Of a stretch of 47,579 bases of DNA, positions 33,396 through 44,400 are shown piece after piece. Source of the DNA: Scleroderma bovista (taxonomy: Eukaryota > Basidiomycota > Agaricomycetes > Boletales > Sclerodermataceae); contig JAYMGJ010000559.1 in NCBI GenBank assembly GCA_037178675.1, forward strand, positions 1 through 47,579, written 5' to 3'. The position numbers were made by a program, and so were the translations under genes. Each line of letters begins with the position of its first letter. Position 1 is the first letter of the stretch. Below the pieces are notes generated by a model. That model worked only from the letters and a program-made list of their open reading frames with translations, was not told the DNA's origin and made no database searches.

Positions 33396-33754
33396 TCCTC
33401 TTCTTCAGCTGGCCCACTTTCACGACTGGGATCAACCTCAGATAGAGTGCGACTCTCAACTTGTTTTCTTTGGCTCTCCTCCTGTTGAAAAGCTCGTTTC
33501 TTCGTACAACATACTTCCTCTATGATGTCAAGATAAACACCAAGGGCCTCTCCTAGATTCTTCCCCTTTCGAATGGAGGCTGAGCGACAAAGGATGTCGC
33601 GAAGTGATAGAATTGAATCAGCTTTAGATAGGACACCTCGTTTGCAAGATTCAATGGTTTGGTTACATAACTCGACAGATTCGATGTCCGAGAGAAAGCC
33701 CTGTACTTCCGAAGAGGTAGCCGGAGCGTCAGATGACTGCTGAATAGACGACAT
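33396..33754 (-). pseudogene. N-terminal piece of the gag-like gene of the YR element
   Basis: ATG 33754-33752 opens MSSIQQSSDAPATSS, followed by an alpha-helical segment (ELCNQTIESCKRGVLSKADS; LGVYLDIIEEVCCTKKRAFQ) and a Ser/Glu-rich stretch ending SGPAEEED, where the element 3 LTR begins. Helical N-termini of this type precede the conserved central block in gag-like proteins linked to Agaricomycete recombinases. The frame should continue into the 26382-26820 piece. Confidence 0.7.
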
Positions 33755-34204
33755 GTAATGTAAAAATTATTGAGTCCGTTAGGGCGATGATGAAATATGA
33801 CAGCACAAAAGCAGGTCTGACGAAACGATGAGAGCAGGTCAGTGAGAGGACAACCGAATAAAGAACCAACCTACCTGACGAAACGATGGGCGCAGGTCAG
33901 AGGGAGGATTGGCACCTCCTGTACCACCGTTCGCCAGATAAGTCGACATGACGACACACCTGACGCAATACATGTGACAAGGGCTCAGGTATCCCCCAAT
34001 CACCCTGCCTTTCGGCAGGGGTCCCAACTATTAGGCCGCTAATCCGTCTTGGTAGCTCAACTGCCCATTAGCCTAGTAATAAACATAGTCTATACTCAAA
34101 TAAATAGTTCGTAGTTGTACCCTGTATATTCATCGTGTTTGGACCTGGTTCGCACCCATCCACCCATCGTGGTCACCCCGATCGTCCCAGCCCGCGAATC
34201 CTAA
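33755..34204. other. Leader of the YR element: short repeats and a hairpin
   Basis: No coding signal. A motif close to CTGACGAAACGATG(A/G)G(A/C)GCAGGTCAG occurs twice, at about 33817-33845 and 33870-33901. A perfect 7-bp stem (CCCTGCC / GGCAGGG) with a TTTC loop lies at 34003-34020. Confidence 0.5.
34003..34020. repeat. Perfect short hairpin
   Basis: CCCTGCC-TTTC-GGCAGGG, a 7-bp GC-rich stem with a 4-nt loop, in the leader upstream of the gag-like ATG. Role unknown. Confidence 0.6.
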
Positions 34205-34241
34205 CAAGTCCCACCAACCCTACTTCGTACAGACAAAAGTC
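34205..34241 (+). repeat. Right copy of element-end direct repeat
   Basis: Partner of 23715-23754 (34 of 37 aligned bases identical apart from a 3-nt gap). It lies about 450 bp upstream of the gag-like start codon. Confidence 0.7.
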
Positions 34242-34743
34242 ACGTTGTCCCTTCGTCAAACCCAGTGTACGTATTTCCAAATGCGTGATGGATCGCCGAT
34301 TTTGCCCAAATCCGGAGCGCGATAGTTGTCGTACACTACATTGCAAGTGACTCTACAGCAACAGCAACTCTACAGATCGCAATCCGAGACCCGAATGTGG
34401 ATGGCGTCCGCACATGCTGTGCCTACTCGTGCACTTCAGCGTGTTCGCTGGGCGGTGGCTAAATCCAACCCCCTTGACCAACCACCTTAGACTCGGACAA
34501 CACAGAGCGAACAAAACTAAGGCAGAGCGAGACAGAACGAGAAGGTGAGGATCAGCAGGAGGCGGCCGAATTGCAGCCACCTCAAACGTTGTCAACTGGC
34601 TAACATACCCTACTACTACGTACGTTGTAACATTTCTCTTGGAGTCTTGTGACTAAATCAATCTCGATGCCTGTCGAATCCCTCGGTGGTGCTACCCAGT
34701 GCAACCGTCTCACCATTCCCATCAACCTTCGAGTATCCTTAGC
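34242..34743. other. Spacer upstream of the eIF4G-like gene
   Basis: No gene is recognised. Normal fungal eIF4G has several hundred residues N-terminal to the part seen downstream; nothing resembling that region is here. Whether a promoter exists cannot be judged. Confidence 0.4.
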
Positions 34744-37700
34744 ATGTCCTCACCAACCCTTTCTACCTCGTCCGGTCCAGGTGGTCGTTTCGACACCTCT
34801 GCCCGAGCATTTGTCCCGAATGCTACCCGGCACAAGATGATTACAATCCGAAACGTGGATGGGACAGAGATCAACCTAGAGTCGCTAAAGAAGCTTAGTC
34901 CCCAGCCATCCTCTGTACCGATAGCCGCGCCTTCGCCCATCACGACAGGTCGTCGGATGGCGTCCGTACGCATCGAGAGTGAGGAAGATAAACGGAAGAC
35001 GCAAGCAAGATTACAGGAGAAGAAGGTTACTACGGAGCGAATGCGTAAGGCGGCAGAAGAGATGGAGAGACAGCGGTTTGAAGAAGCAGAACGGAAAGAC
35101 AAGAAGGCTGTCAGGATTGATGAGGAATTGCGTAGGTTGGTGGAACGTTTGAAGGAGGTGACGGCCAACCTGGACCTTGAACCTAGTAGAGAGGGCGAGG
35201 TCATCGAGAACAGAGGAGTTTCCGAGCAGCCAGTCAATGGTGCCAACAAATCTCTCAAGCAGACAGAGCCCCTTCAGATAGGCACTTCAGAATCAGCAAA
35301 ACGGCGACTAATTCCCCTCGATATCAATGCTGCCAAGAAGGACAGCTCGTCTCCTCGGCTATCTGCCTTGGTGACGGCCCGCAATATTGATAGACTAGAC
35401 AAGATCGAATATCCGCAGGGCATCAAGAGCCCCAAGACAGAACTCAACCAAAATGTCAAAGACGGCAAATTCAGGTAATTCTAGACTTTAATACCTCACC
35501 ATGCAACTCACATGGTTTTCTTGTCCTCAGGTACGACCGCGATTTCCTGCTGCAATTTATGCAGGTCTGTAGAGAGAAACCACCACATCTTCCTGCCTTG
35601 GACCTCCTTGGCCTCGAACCTGTCGACCAGGCATCTTACACGATGGCGCACGGGGGATCCGGTCGACATCGTCAGGCATCGGTTGGTGTGTCAGTGTCAG
35701 GTTCTCGCTCAGCCTCAATTGGTTTTGGTGTTGGTGGCGGTCTCAAGCCTAGTGCACCTCTCAACCCGTTCAAGATGGGCCAATTCTCTACGTCCGGCAA
35801 CAAGCTTGCGAGTGAAGAACGTTTCCTGATATCGACGGGTGCTCGCTCAGCCTCTGTTAGCAGTGGTCCTACTGCCGCTGCGATGATACGGATGCCAAGT
35901 CAAGGTGGGCCTGATCACACTACTGGCACCAACGGCACCGGTAGCGAGCGTAGGGAGAAGCTTAACGATCCCGGAAAGTCTGCTTTGGCGCAGCATGGCC
36001 CAGTTTCTGGATATGGTTCAGCTGCTGGGTCTCCCCTGCTCGAGCCTGTCGACATGAACACCCCGGAGGCAGTCGATCGGAAAGTGAGGGCTCTACTGAA
36101 CAAACTTACCGTAGCCATAGAGAAGTTCGACTCCATTTCTGACCAGGTCATTTCTTGGGCCAATAAATCCGAAAATGAGCAGGACGGGCGGACGCTAATT
36201 CAGGTTATCAGGCTCCTTTTCGAGCAAGCTGCCGACGATGCCAACTGGGGCGAGATATATGCTCGGCTCTGCCGCAAAATGATGGAGAGGATCAGTCCCA
36301 AGGTTCAAGATGATGGGGTCAAGAACGCGGATGGAAAACCCACCGCTGGTGGCCAACTTTTCCGCAAGTACCTCCTGAACCAGTGTCAAGAAGCCTTTGA
36401 ATGCATTTGGGTTGTCAAAGAGACAACGGCACGTGCTGCGGCAGCCAACGAGAAGAAGGGAGACGAGAGAGAGCTGTACTCCGAAGAGTACTACGCTGCC
36501 CAAAAGGCCAAATGTCAGGGTCTCGGTCTCATCAAATTCATGGCCGAGCTGTTCAAGCTTCAGATGCTCACGGAACGTATCATGCATGAATGTATCAAGA
36601 AACTCCTTGGTAATGTAGATAACCCAGAGGAAGAAGAGATCGAGAGCTTGTGCCAGCTCCTGAGGACCGTTGGTCGACTACTGGATGTCCCCAAGGCACA
36701 CGCACACATGGACGTGTACTTCTCAAGGATGAAGTGCTCGGCAGGAGCGGCAATGTCAGCTCTCGGATGCAATTCATGCTTCAGGTAGCACCAGTCATTC
36801 TTTTGTTGTTATTCCTCTGATCATGGTGGTGTGTATGTTATCAGGATGTGATTGAACTTCGTGAACGGAAATGGCAACCACGCAACACTGCCAATTCTCC
36901 GACTACCCTGGCGCAAGTGCACGAAACAGTCCGTATTTTTTCACTTTGCCTGCACATATATTCTTACAGATGTCATTCCCGCAGGCGGCCAAGGATAGGG
37001 AAAGGGCTGCACAGGATTCACAGGCACACCGAGGGCAATACAGCATGTCCAGGGGTGGTTCGAAACGAGGCTTGGATCATGGTTCTGAACCTGGTCCTGA
37101 TGGCTGGGCAGTGGCTGGCGGATCGCAACTAAGACCGCCCCCCAAGGCAGGAGATTTGTCGCAGTTTGGCAAGATCAGCAAGGTCGCCTCCATGGTGATG
37201 GGCCCTAGCAGTGTCTTCGCTGGCAAGAAAGACAGCAAACGCGAGTCGATGACGCGCACGAACTCGAGACCTATGTTCTTGATGCTCAGTCAGAACACTG
37301 AGTTCGTTGAGACCACGCCAAGTCGCGCACCTAGCCAGAGGCCAAGCATGGACTTGGACATACCGGAGCCTGCACCACAGCACAGGAAGCTCCAACTCCT
37401 CCCCCGAATTAAGCCTGCGCTTGGTGGATCGACACCTACTACTTCTGAAGACGAGCCTGAGACTACTCCGGTTACGCAGATGTCGGAAGCCGGTGCCAAG
37501 AAGAGGATCGATGAAGATGTCAAGGAGTTCTTCGCCGTCCGGAACCTTGAGGAAGCAGATGTGTACTTCACTGCTCTTACGGAAGAACACCGTTTCCGGT
37601 TGGTGGACAAGCTCGTTGGATCAGCATTGGAAAGCAAGGAGGCGGATGCTCGTCTGGTCGCCGAATTCTTTGCTCGACCAGCATCTCAGCGCGAGTGCTC

Positions 37701-38037
37701 ACCGGGTGTCTTCGAGGCTGGGTTCATATCCATAGTTGAACATCTAGATGACATTGCCATCGACGCTTCCAAGGCATTTGAGTATCTTGCTATTATGTTG
37801 AAAGGAGCAGGGTTCGACAGGGACAAGGAAAGGCTGAAGCGGATCGCCAAGAAGGCGATGCAGAGTGACCAATCGCTTCAGCTTGTCATGAGTATACTCT
37901 CAGCTTCTGTTCCTTCGTCGGGCTCTTTGTTGTACCCACCCGTGAGTGACAGCTCTCGAGTAATGTTTAAACGTGTTGATATTAAGGGATCTACAGCTTC
38001 CAGCCATAGTGCGTCGGGACATCAACCAGGTGAATGA
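34744..38037 (+). pseudogene. eIF4G-like translation initiation scaffold, 5'-short and frameshifted
   Basis: Exons are 34744-35474, 35531-36784, 36845-36928 and 36970-38037. eIF4G bridges eIF4E, eIF4A and eIF3 on mRNA caps. Seen here: a charged coiled-coil segment, the eIF4E-binding motif YDRDFLL (Y-x4-L-hydrophobic) just after the first intron, a full MIF4G domain (KVRALLNKLTVAIEKFDSIS to GRLLDVPKAHAHMDVYFSRM) and a C-terminal MA3 domain (KKRIDEDVKEFFAVRNLEEA to KKAMQSDQSLQLVMSIL). Two faults: the long N-terminal region (PABP/RNA-binding) is absent, and at about 36730-36736 one base is missing after YFSRMK. From there the expected GNVSSRMQFMLQ lies in another frame until the intron at 36785. 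The third intron (36929-36969, 41 nt, GTCCGT donor) is unusually short. It is probably a truncated paralogue; a sequencing error at the frameshift would make it a short but coding copy. Confidence 0.8.
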
Positions 38038-38889
38038 TTTTGTGTACCCAAGACTCTCAGGATCGTCGGTGCGCCGTCCTGCTTCATGAGTTTTTCTGTT
38101 GCACACCTAAAGAATATCGTAGCCTTCTATTTCGAGGCTATCTGGTCCGGTTCCAGCTCAATGCCCTTTCGCATGCGATCTGGACGTGGAGCCGAAACCA
38201 CTTGGCGGGTTGTCGCCTTCGCGATTGTTTCGGAAACCATATTAATCAGCTTAGGCAAGACGAAGAACAACTTGTACAACTATAACACCTGTATGCATCT
38301 GACAAGAAACTGCAAAGTTATATCGGCTGACCTTCTCTGGAAGCTATGATATGACAAAAAAACATGGCTAAACTTGTAGCGACCATTTTGACAACACACC
38401 ATACAAAGATTCTTTACTCCGTTTACCGGTGTACCAGTGGTGTAGCCTGTGTAATATAGGTAGTTTGATATGCCGTACGACAGCAATCAGTGGTTCTACT
38501 GATATTGACTGATTTATTCGTGAATACTTCTCAAGAGAATCGAAGAGCACTACAAACTTTCAGAACAAAGTTCAGACTGCACTCAGTGCCATACCGAGCA
38601 CTAGAACAAAGAGAACGGTGGGTGAAGATGAGGAGAGCGTAATGAGGCTTGCTGATAATAATGGCATGTACTCACGAACGGCGGGAACGAAGCGGACGAC
38701 TGGGGGACCTTCCGGTCTTAAGTCCCGGCTGGTGGGGCATTCCAGGAAACGAGACTCGGGCCACAGGGGGCAAGTTACGATAGACGATAGCTAGTAGAGT
38801 GCGATACTACGAGGCGCAAAGCCTCGAAGCACTATACGATCGGACCCCTCTTAACCCATACTCTTCGGGAGATATGCTAGATTATGGGT
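38038..38889. other. No recognisable gene
   Basis: The stretch downstream of the eIF4G-like gene contains only short frames. A small perfect hairpin CGAGGC-GCAAA-GCCTCG lies at about 38810-38826. The outer edge of the fold-back element begins near its end. Confidence 0.35.
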
Positions 38890-38926
38890 TATCACACCTT
38901 AGGCACCAGTTCTCGGTGGCAATAGA

Positions 38927-38975
38927 GGTCTCTCAGACGGGGTTTTTATGTCGTGAGAAACCCATCTGAGAGACC
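38927..38975. repeat. Hairpin conserved in both fold-back arms
   Basis: GGTCTCTCAGACGGG at 38927 pairs, apart from one mismatch, with CCCATCTGAGAGACC ending at 38975. The right arm has an equivalent, more diverged hairpin at about 47027-47073 (AGATGGGTTT...AAACCCCATCT). Confidence 0.7.
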
Positions 38976-40767
38976 AACCATCCGCACCGGGATTTGCCGC
39001 TCCTATTCGGCTAGTCCCGAATAGTGTTCATTTCGTCGGCTTCACGCCGGCATAGCCTCTATGACCACTCTAGACCCTCCGCCGAGGCTCATCTGAGCCT
39101 CCTTGGCTTCTTGATTTTTATTAATAGTTGTTCACCGCTCTAGGTAAGATTACATAAGCGCTACTACTCCCAAAACACGACCGCATTTGGTCAATACCAG
39201 AACTGCAATATTCCCACCCTCCTTGTGAGCCTCCTCTGCCTTCCTGTGCCCCATCCCTGGTCCCCATGTACTGTACATAGTATCAGATATGTTATATAAG
39301 TATATAGGTGCATAAATGGAGCCTCAAATGAGTGTGCCAGAGGCTCTGGATGGTTGGAGAAATAGTTAGGGGTAAAAGCAAAAAAGGCTTCGCATTTTTG
39401 ATACATTGGACATATACACTTCTGAATTACATCCCCTTCAAGGGGCCATATGTACCTACAACATATACCAAGTGCATTTGATGGGGTGGAGCCTCTGAAG
39501 TGCTGTGTCACATTCTCCTCCTCCTGGTATAACACCCTGGGAGGCTCTTACTGCGAGTGTTGGTACTTTTGGGATGGTTTGTAACTGTATTAGTTTACTA
39601 TTACCACTTGTCTATCACATAAACTGGGATACAGAGCGCTCTAAAGGTGAGCAGGAGGGCAAACACTACTTTTATGAAAATAGGGGCTTTATCAGTCCCC
39701 AGTGCAACCATCCATATTCTGACTATCTAGGAGGCTCTGTAATACTATATAGTAGTTGCCATATCATCACCAAGTTAATAGCTTGATGTGGAAGCGCAGG
39801 AGAAGTGAAATGATATGATGGAGGGCGTGGGAAAATGTCCGAAAAAATGTGGAGACTTTGAAAACATATCAAAAATGTGACATAACACACCACACACAGC
39901 ATTTGGTACTCTACTGGTGGTGGTACTGAGGATCTGACCTATGATGGGATCTTACCATACAGGATATAGCATTAGTTAGCCTGACAGAACCTCTGGACTC
40001 CAAACTTAGTGTACAGATTGTGCAATCTGCAGCACTGAAATGCAGGCATTGCACAAGGTGTCCCCTTGTGCTAAATTTTCGCTTTCTGAAGAGTTTATGG
40101 TTTATACAAATACTGTGACACATGAAAAGAGTTTGTAATGACACTAGAAAGTCAGTAGCACAATCTATAGACCACCAAATGCTGTGTGTGGTGTGCTATG
40201 TCACATTTTTGATATGTTTTCAAAGTCTCCGCATTTTTTCGGACATTTTCCCATGCCCTCCATCATATCATTTCACTTCTCCTGCGCTTCCACATCAAGC
40301 TATTAACTTGGTGATGATATGGCAACTACTATATAGTATTACAGAGCCTCCTAGATAGTCAGAATATGGATGGTTGCACTGGGGACTGATAAAGCCCCTA
40401 TTTTCATAAAAGTAGTGTTTGCCCTCCTGCTCACCTTTAGAGTGCTCTGTATCCCAGTTTATGTGATAGACAAGTGGTAATAGTAAACTAATACAGTTAC
40501 AAACCATCCCAAAAGTACCAACACTCGCAGTAAGAGCCTCCCAGGGTGTTATACCAGGAGGAGGAGAATGTGACACAGCACTTCAGAGGCTCCACCCCAT
40601 CAAATGCACTTGGTATATGTTGTAGGTACATATGGCCCCTTGAAGGGGATGTAATTCAGAAATGTATATGTCCAATGTATCAAAAATGCGAAGCCTTTTT
40701 TGCTTTTACCCCTAACTATTTCTCCAACCATCCAGAGCCTCTGGCACACTCATTTGAGGCTCCATTT

Positions 40768-41053
40768 TGTTGAAGTCGCACGTGCACCCGGCGTAAACCG
40801 TCGATGAAGTGCGCAAGACTGCGACCCATATTAGTGTAGACTTAGTAATAGTCCTCTTTAGAGTAGATGTTACATGTCACACATCACGCGTCACAGTCAT
40901 GTGTCACACTATTTGTTGTATATAAACAGTGGACATCGCTTATATAATACAACAGCTCTTAACCAGCTACCGCTACCATCTCTGGTTGTGCACTCCACCC
41001 AACAGGTGAGTTGGAGTAGCAGTTCCTCTACGTATATAGGTATTGCTTCAACA
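40768..41053 (+). repeat. Copia 5' LTR (286 bp)
   Basis: Direct repeat with 46417-46704. It contains a TATATAAACAG-type TATA region and short repeated CACGTGTCAC/CATGTGTCAC motifs, plausibly promoter elements. Confidence 0.95.
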
Positions 41054-41150
41054 GGTTATGAGCCCTGTGAGCGCACTGTGTGCAGCAATGCACCAGACAG
41101 CGCTCCAGCTCCCTGAGCGTCGCTTTAATTAGCTTGACGCTATGGACAAC

Positions 41151-41315
41151 AGTGAGCTCCTAGCTGAGCCCCTGCACAGCCACAAGGCGAAGTTGGTCGA
41201 CGACTTGCGCCAGACAGTGAGCTCCTAGTTGAGCACCTGTACTGCCACAGGCGAAGTTCATCGATGACTTGCACCAACCATGGCGAACATCATCGACGAC
41301 TTGCGCTGGCAATGA
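41151..41315 (+). repeat. 65-bp tandem repeat in the copia leader
   Basis: Units start at 41151 and 41216 (AGTGAGCTCCTAG...GACTTGC), followed by a partial third unit (GGCGAACATCATCGACGACTTGC). They lie between the 5' LTR and gag. Confidence 0.7.
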
Positions 41316-41437
41316 CCTAGTCTTGAGTTAGCTGTTGACAGAAGTGCTTTCACTAGCACTCAGGTGTTTCTTCTTTTCTTGCTTGTCCGTTGTCGCATTC
41401 ACTTGCTGACTCCGTTGACTCCCAACAGAACATCACC

Positions 41438-44400
41438 ATGTCCAGCGCTCTCGACAAGATGGTTCCCGTGTTCACTGGCTCCAACTGGCAGCAGTGGCAC
41501 ACCTCTATGCAGGCCTACCTCCGGGCACAAGGCCAATGGTACGTTTACTCGACGACTCAACCCGTTGCCGGTCACGACGACCGAAAGGAGTGGGACGACA
41601 ACACCGAGAGAGCACTTGGCAATATCACCTTGCGCCTCGCCCCCTCTATCCAGGTTGCGGTCTCGAATCTCGACAACGTTAAGGACGTCTGGGACCACCT
41701 CAAGAAGAACTTCGGCGCCCCCAGTATCGGCTCTGCCTATGCCGAGCTTAGCAAGCTCCTGGCGACTACCATTCCCGCTGGCTCCCACCCCGCTCCGGCT
41801 ATCACCAAGGTGCTCAGTCACTTCGCTTATCTGAAGGACGCTGGCTTTGAGTTTCCTGCCCCCGTGCAGGCAATGATCATCCTCTGCAAGCTCCCTCCTA
41901 CTATGGAGGTTGTAGCTCAAATTCTCAGCCAGACATCGCCGGACGAGATCAAAAATCTGAAGCCTGACGGGATCGTAAAGGCCGCCACACTCTCCTTCGA
42001 GCAGAAAGGCGCCTCTTCGCATGCCGGTGGTAAGGGCCCTCAGGCCAATAAGCTTAGCACTGTGAAGCGCAAGCCAGCTGACCCCAAGTTCGCTCAGCAG
42101 CAGCAGCAGCCCCAGAGGCAGCAGCAGCAGCAAGGCGGGTCCAACGGCGGTGCGAGCAGAAACACTCCTGCCCAAGGACAGGGAGGCCGCACTTGACGCG
42201 GCGGCAAGAAGGCTCGCGCTCGCCGCGAAAACGCCCAACAGGCAGCCTTTGCCACTTACGTCCACTACGATGGACCAGAGCCCACCGTCGACCCTCGCGC
42301 TTTGGCCCACACTCCCAGTGCTGCCCACTACGGCCCCCCCACATTCGAAAATACCATCAAGGCTTTTGACTTGGCACACCGCTTGGGGGTAGAACCCTCC
42401 TGCCAGACCATCCGCACCCTCGACCAAGTTGTGTCGTTGGCGAGTGTGAACCTGGACCAGCCTGAGGCCGGTCCCTCCTCGCTGAAGCGCCCTCGTCTTG
42501 AGGAGCGCATCACGATGTATGAGGAGGATGCCATCTCCCTTGGGGATGATGAACCATTCGCCCACGAGCCCTTCGCCGACGACGAGTTCAACGAAATCGA
42601 CGCGATGGTCCTCGACCGCTACAACGCGACGTCGATGGCAATGGGCACGGAGGCCAGCCTCTTCAGGCAAGTACCTTCTGCATGCGTGCTGACCGACACT
42701 GATACGCTCCCTTTACATGTGCGCTTCACGCCGTCACTGTATATAGCGAGTAGTACCTACAATATGTCGTGTCGTGTCCCCTCGAGCAATGCATATATCT
42801 GTTCCTGTTCGAATGATGCACGCTGTGCTGGCTGTAAGGGAAAAATGGTCGACGATAGCGAATTATCTGGTGCCTTCTGGCTCTTAGACTCTGGCACATC
42901 ACGCCACTTCACCAGTGACATAGGCGATTTCGCCTCTTACAACGCGCTAAAGCGAGCACATTACGCCAAAACAGCTAATGGTGTAGCACTGATTGCTGGC
43001 ATTGGCACAGTATTACTCCGGTGCCTAGACCACAACTCAGGGGATGAGAAAGTCATTACACTCACCCAAGTGCTCCATATGCCAGGTGCTACTGCGCGCC
43101 TTATTTCTATGGGCGAAATGCTCCAGCGTAACTATAAAGTCACTGGCGATAAGAGAGGCATTAGCCTCATTCATAAAGCTGAACGCCTATGGTTTGGGCC
43201 AGACCCAGAAGACGATCGCAACGTCATTTTCGGGATTAGATCTATCCCGATAATTAGATCTAACTACATTGCCTCCGTGAGCAAAGTCAATTACGACATT
43301 ATGCACCGGAGATTTGGGCACCCCTCGAAGGAAGTACTCCGACACACGCAAAAGCATACGCAGCGTTTCCCGGAGATCCACTTTCCAACTGAGGATTGTG
43401 TTTGCCCTGGATGTGCTCTTGGCAAGATGCCCAATCGAGCTTTCCCAGAGAACGAAAGACGTGCTTCCAAGCCCTTTGAGCTGGTGCACTCTGATCTCAA
43501 ATCCTTCCCGGTTACGTCGTACCGGAAATTCAAATATGTTATCACCTTCTACGCCGACTATACTTCTCACGCCTGGACTATGCCTCTTCGCTCCAAAGCT
43601 GCAGCGATTACGGCTACCAAAGATTTCCTCAAAATGGTGCACGTCCAACATGATACGCACGTCGTTGGATGGATGTCCGATGCCGGCGGAGAGTATAAAT
43701 CCGATCTATTTGATCGAGCACTCCTTGAGAAAGGAATTAAAATATACCAAAGTGCTCCGAGAACCCCCATGCAGAATGGCTGCGCCGAGCGTTTAGGCCA
43801 CACTCTCATGGATAAAGCTGAGTCTATGCGGCATCAAGCCTGCATTCCTGACTCCTGGTGGGAATTTGCGTTCGCTCACGCAACTCACCTTTACAACCGT
43901 ACTCTGGTAGCTCGCCTGCGATGGCGCACCCCCCATGAAATGCTTAAGGGGGAGATGCCTAACATTGACCACCTACGTGTGTTTGGCTGTGGAGCATTTG
44001 TATATCTCCCAGCAACGGCTCGAGCAAATAAGATGGCTCCCAAGTCGGAGCTAATGACTTATGTCGGTGTTGCCCCTGGCAATGAGCGCAATTTCTTGTT
44101 TATGCGCTCCACCAATGCAGTGTTTACCACTGCCCACGCCGTCTTTGACGAGCGTCACTTCCCTTGCTGCCCCAAAAACAGGCGCGAACCTCTCGAGAAC
44201 CCTTTCGGAAGGGCAAATCCGAAACCTACCACCGATTGACCAGGGAATCCCCCTGATGATATCGACAGTGATGACGATGTGGAACACGACCATGGCTACC
44301 CACATCCCCAAGCGCAGGATGACGATCCAAAGCGCGAGGACCCTGAGGCTCCTGAGGAAGAGCCTAATCAAATAAATCCTCCCCGTATGCCATCTCCAGT

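Larger units (their letters stand above)
23715..34241 (-). mobile_element. Two-gene tyrosine-recombinase element, disrupted by element 3
   Basis: The limits are set by an imperfect direct repeat of about 40 bp at 23715-23754 and 34205-34241. Between them, ignoring element 3, are a gag-like/C3H gene in three pieces (33754-33396 minus, 26382 to about 26820 plus, about 25375-25085 minus) and a tyrosine recombinase (25085-24078, minus). No reverse transcriptase, RNase H or methyltransferase belongs to it, so it is not a standard DIRS element. Cryptons also lack RT but usually carry a different accessory domain. From general knowledge, paired CCCH-type and recombinase ORFs of this kind are common in Agaricomycete genomes. 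Boundaries and mobility are inferred. Confidence 0.6.

Noticed and set aside
33396..33430. Target-site duplication for element 3
   Set aside because: The flanks GAGGA and CCACG do not match in either orientation, so no duplication is claimed.
34050..34160. tRNA-like A box (GGTAGCTCAA) and B-box-like GGTTCGCACCC
   Set aside because: The spacing is wrong and no cloverleaf can be drawn; chance matches are likely.
34722..35258. A 178-codon minus-strand frame
   Set aside because: It lies antisense to the first eIF4G-like exon, which is clearly coding on the plus strand.
39191..39786. Short frames repeated in both fold-back arms (a frame in 39505-39786 and its inverted twin in 40295-40576)
   Set aside because: They owe their repetition to the inverted arms; no domain or codon signal supports a protein.
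41399..42670. A 423-codon open frame on the minus strand
   Set aside because: It is antisense to copia gag and the start of pol; its composition mirrors that coding strand and it has no domain of its own.
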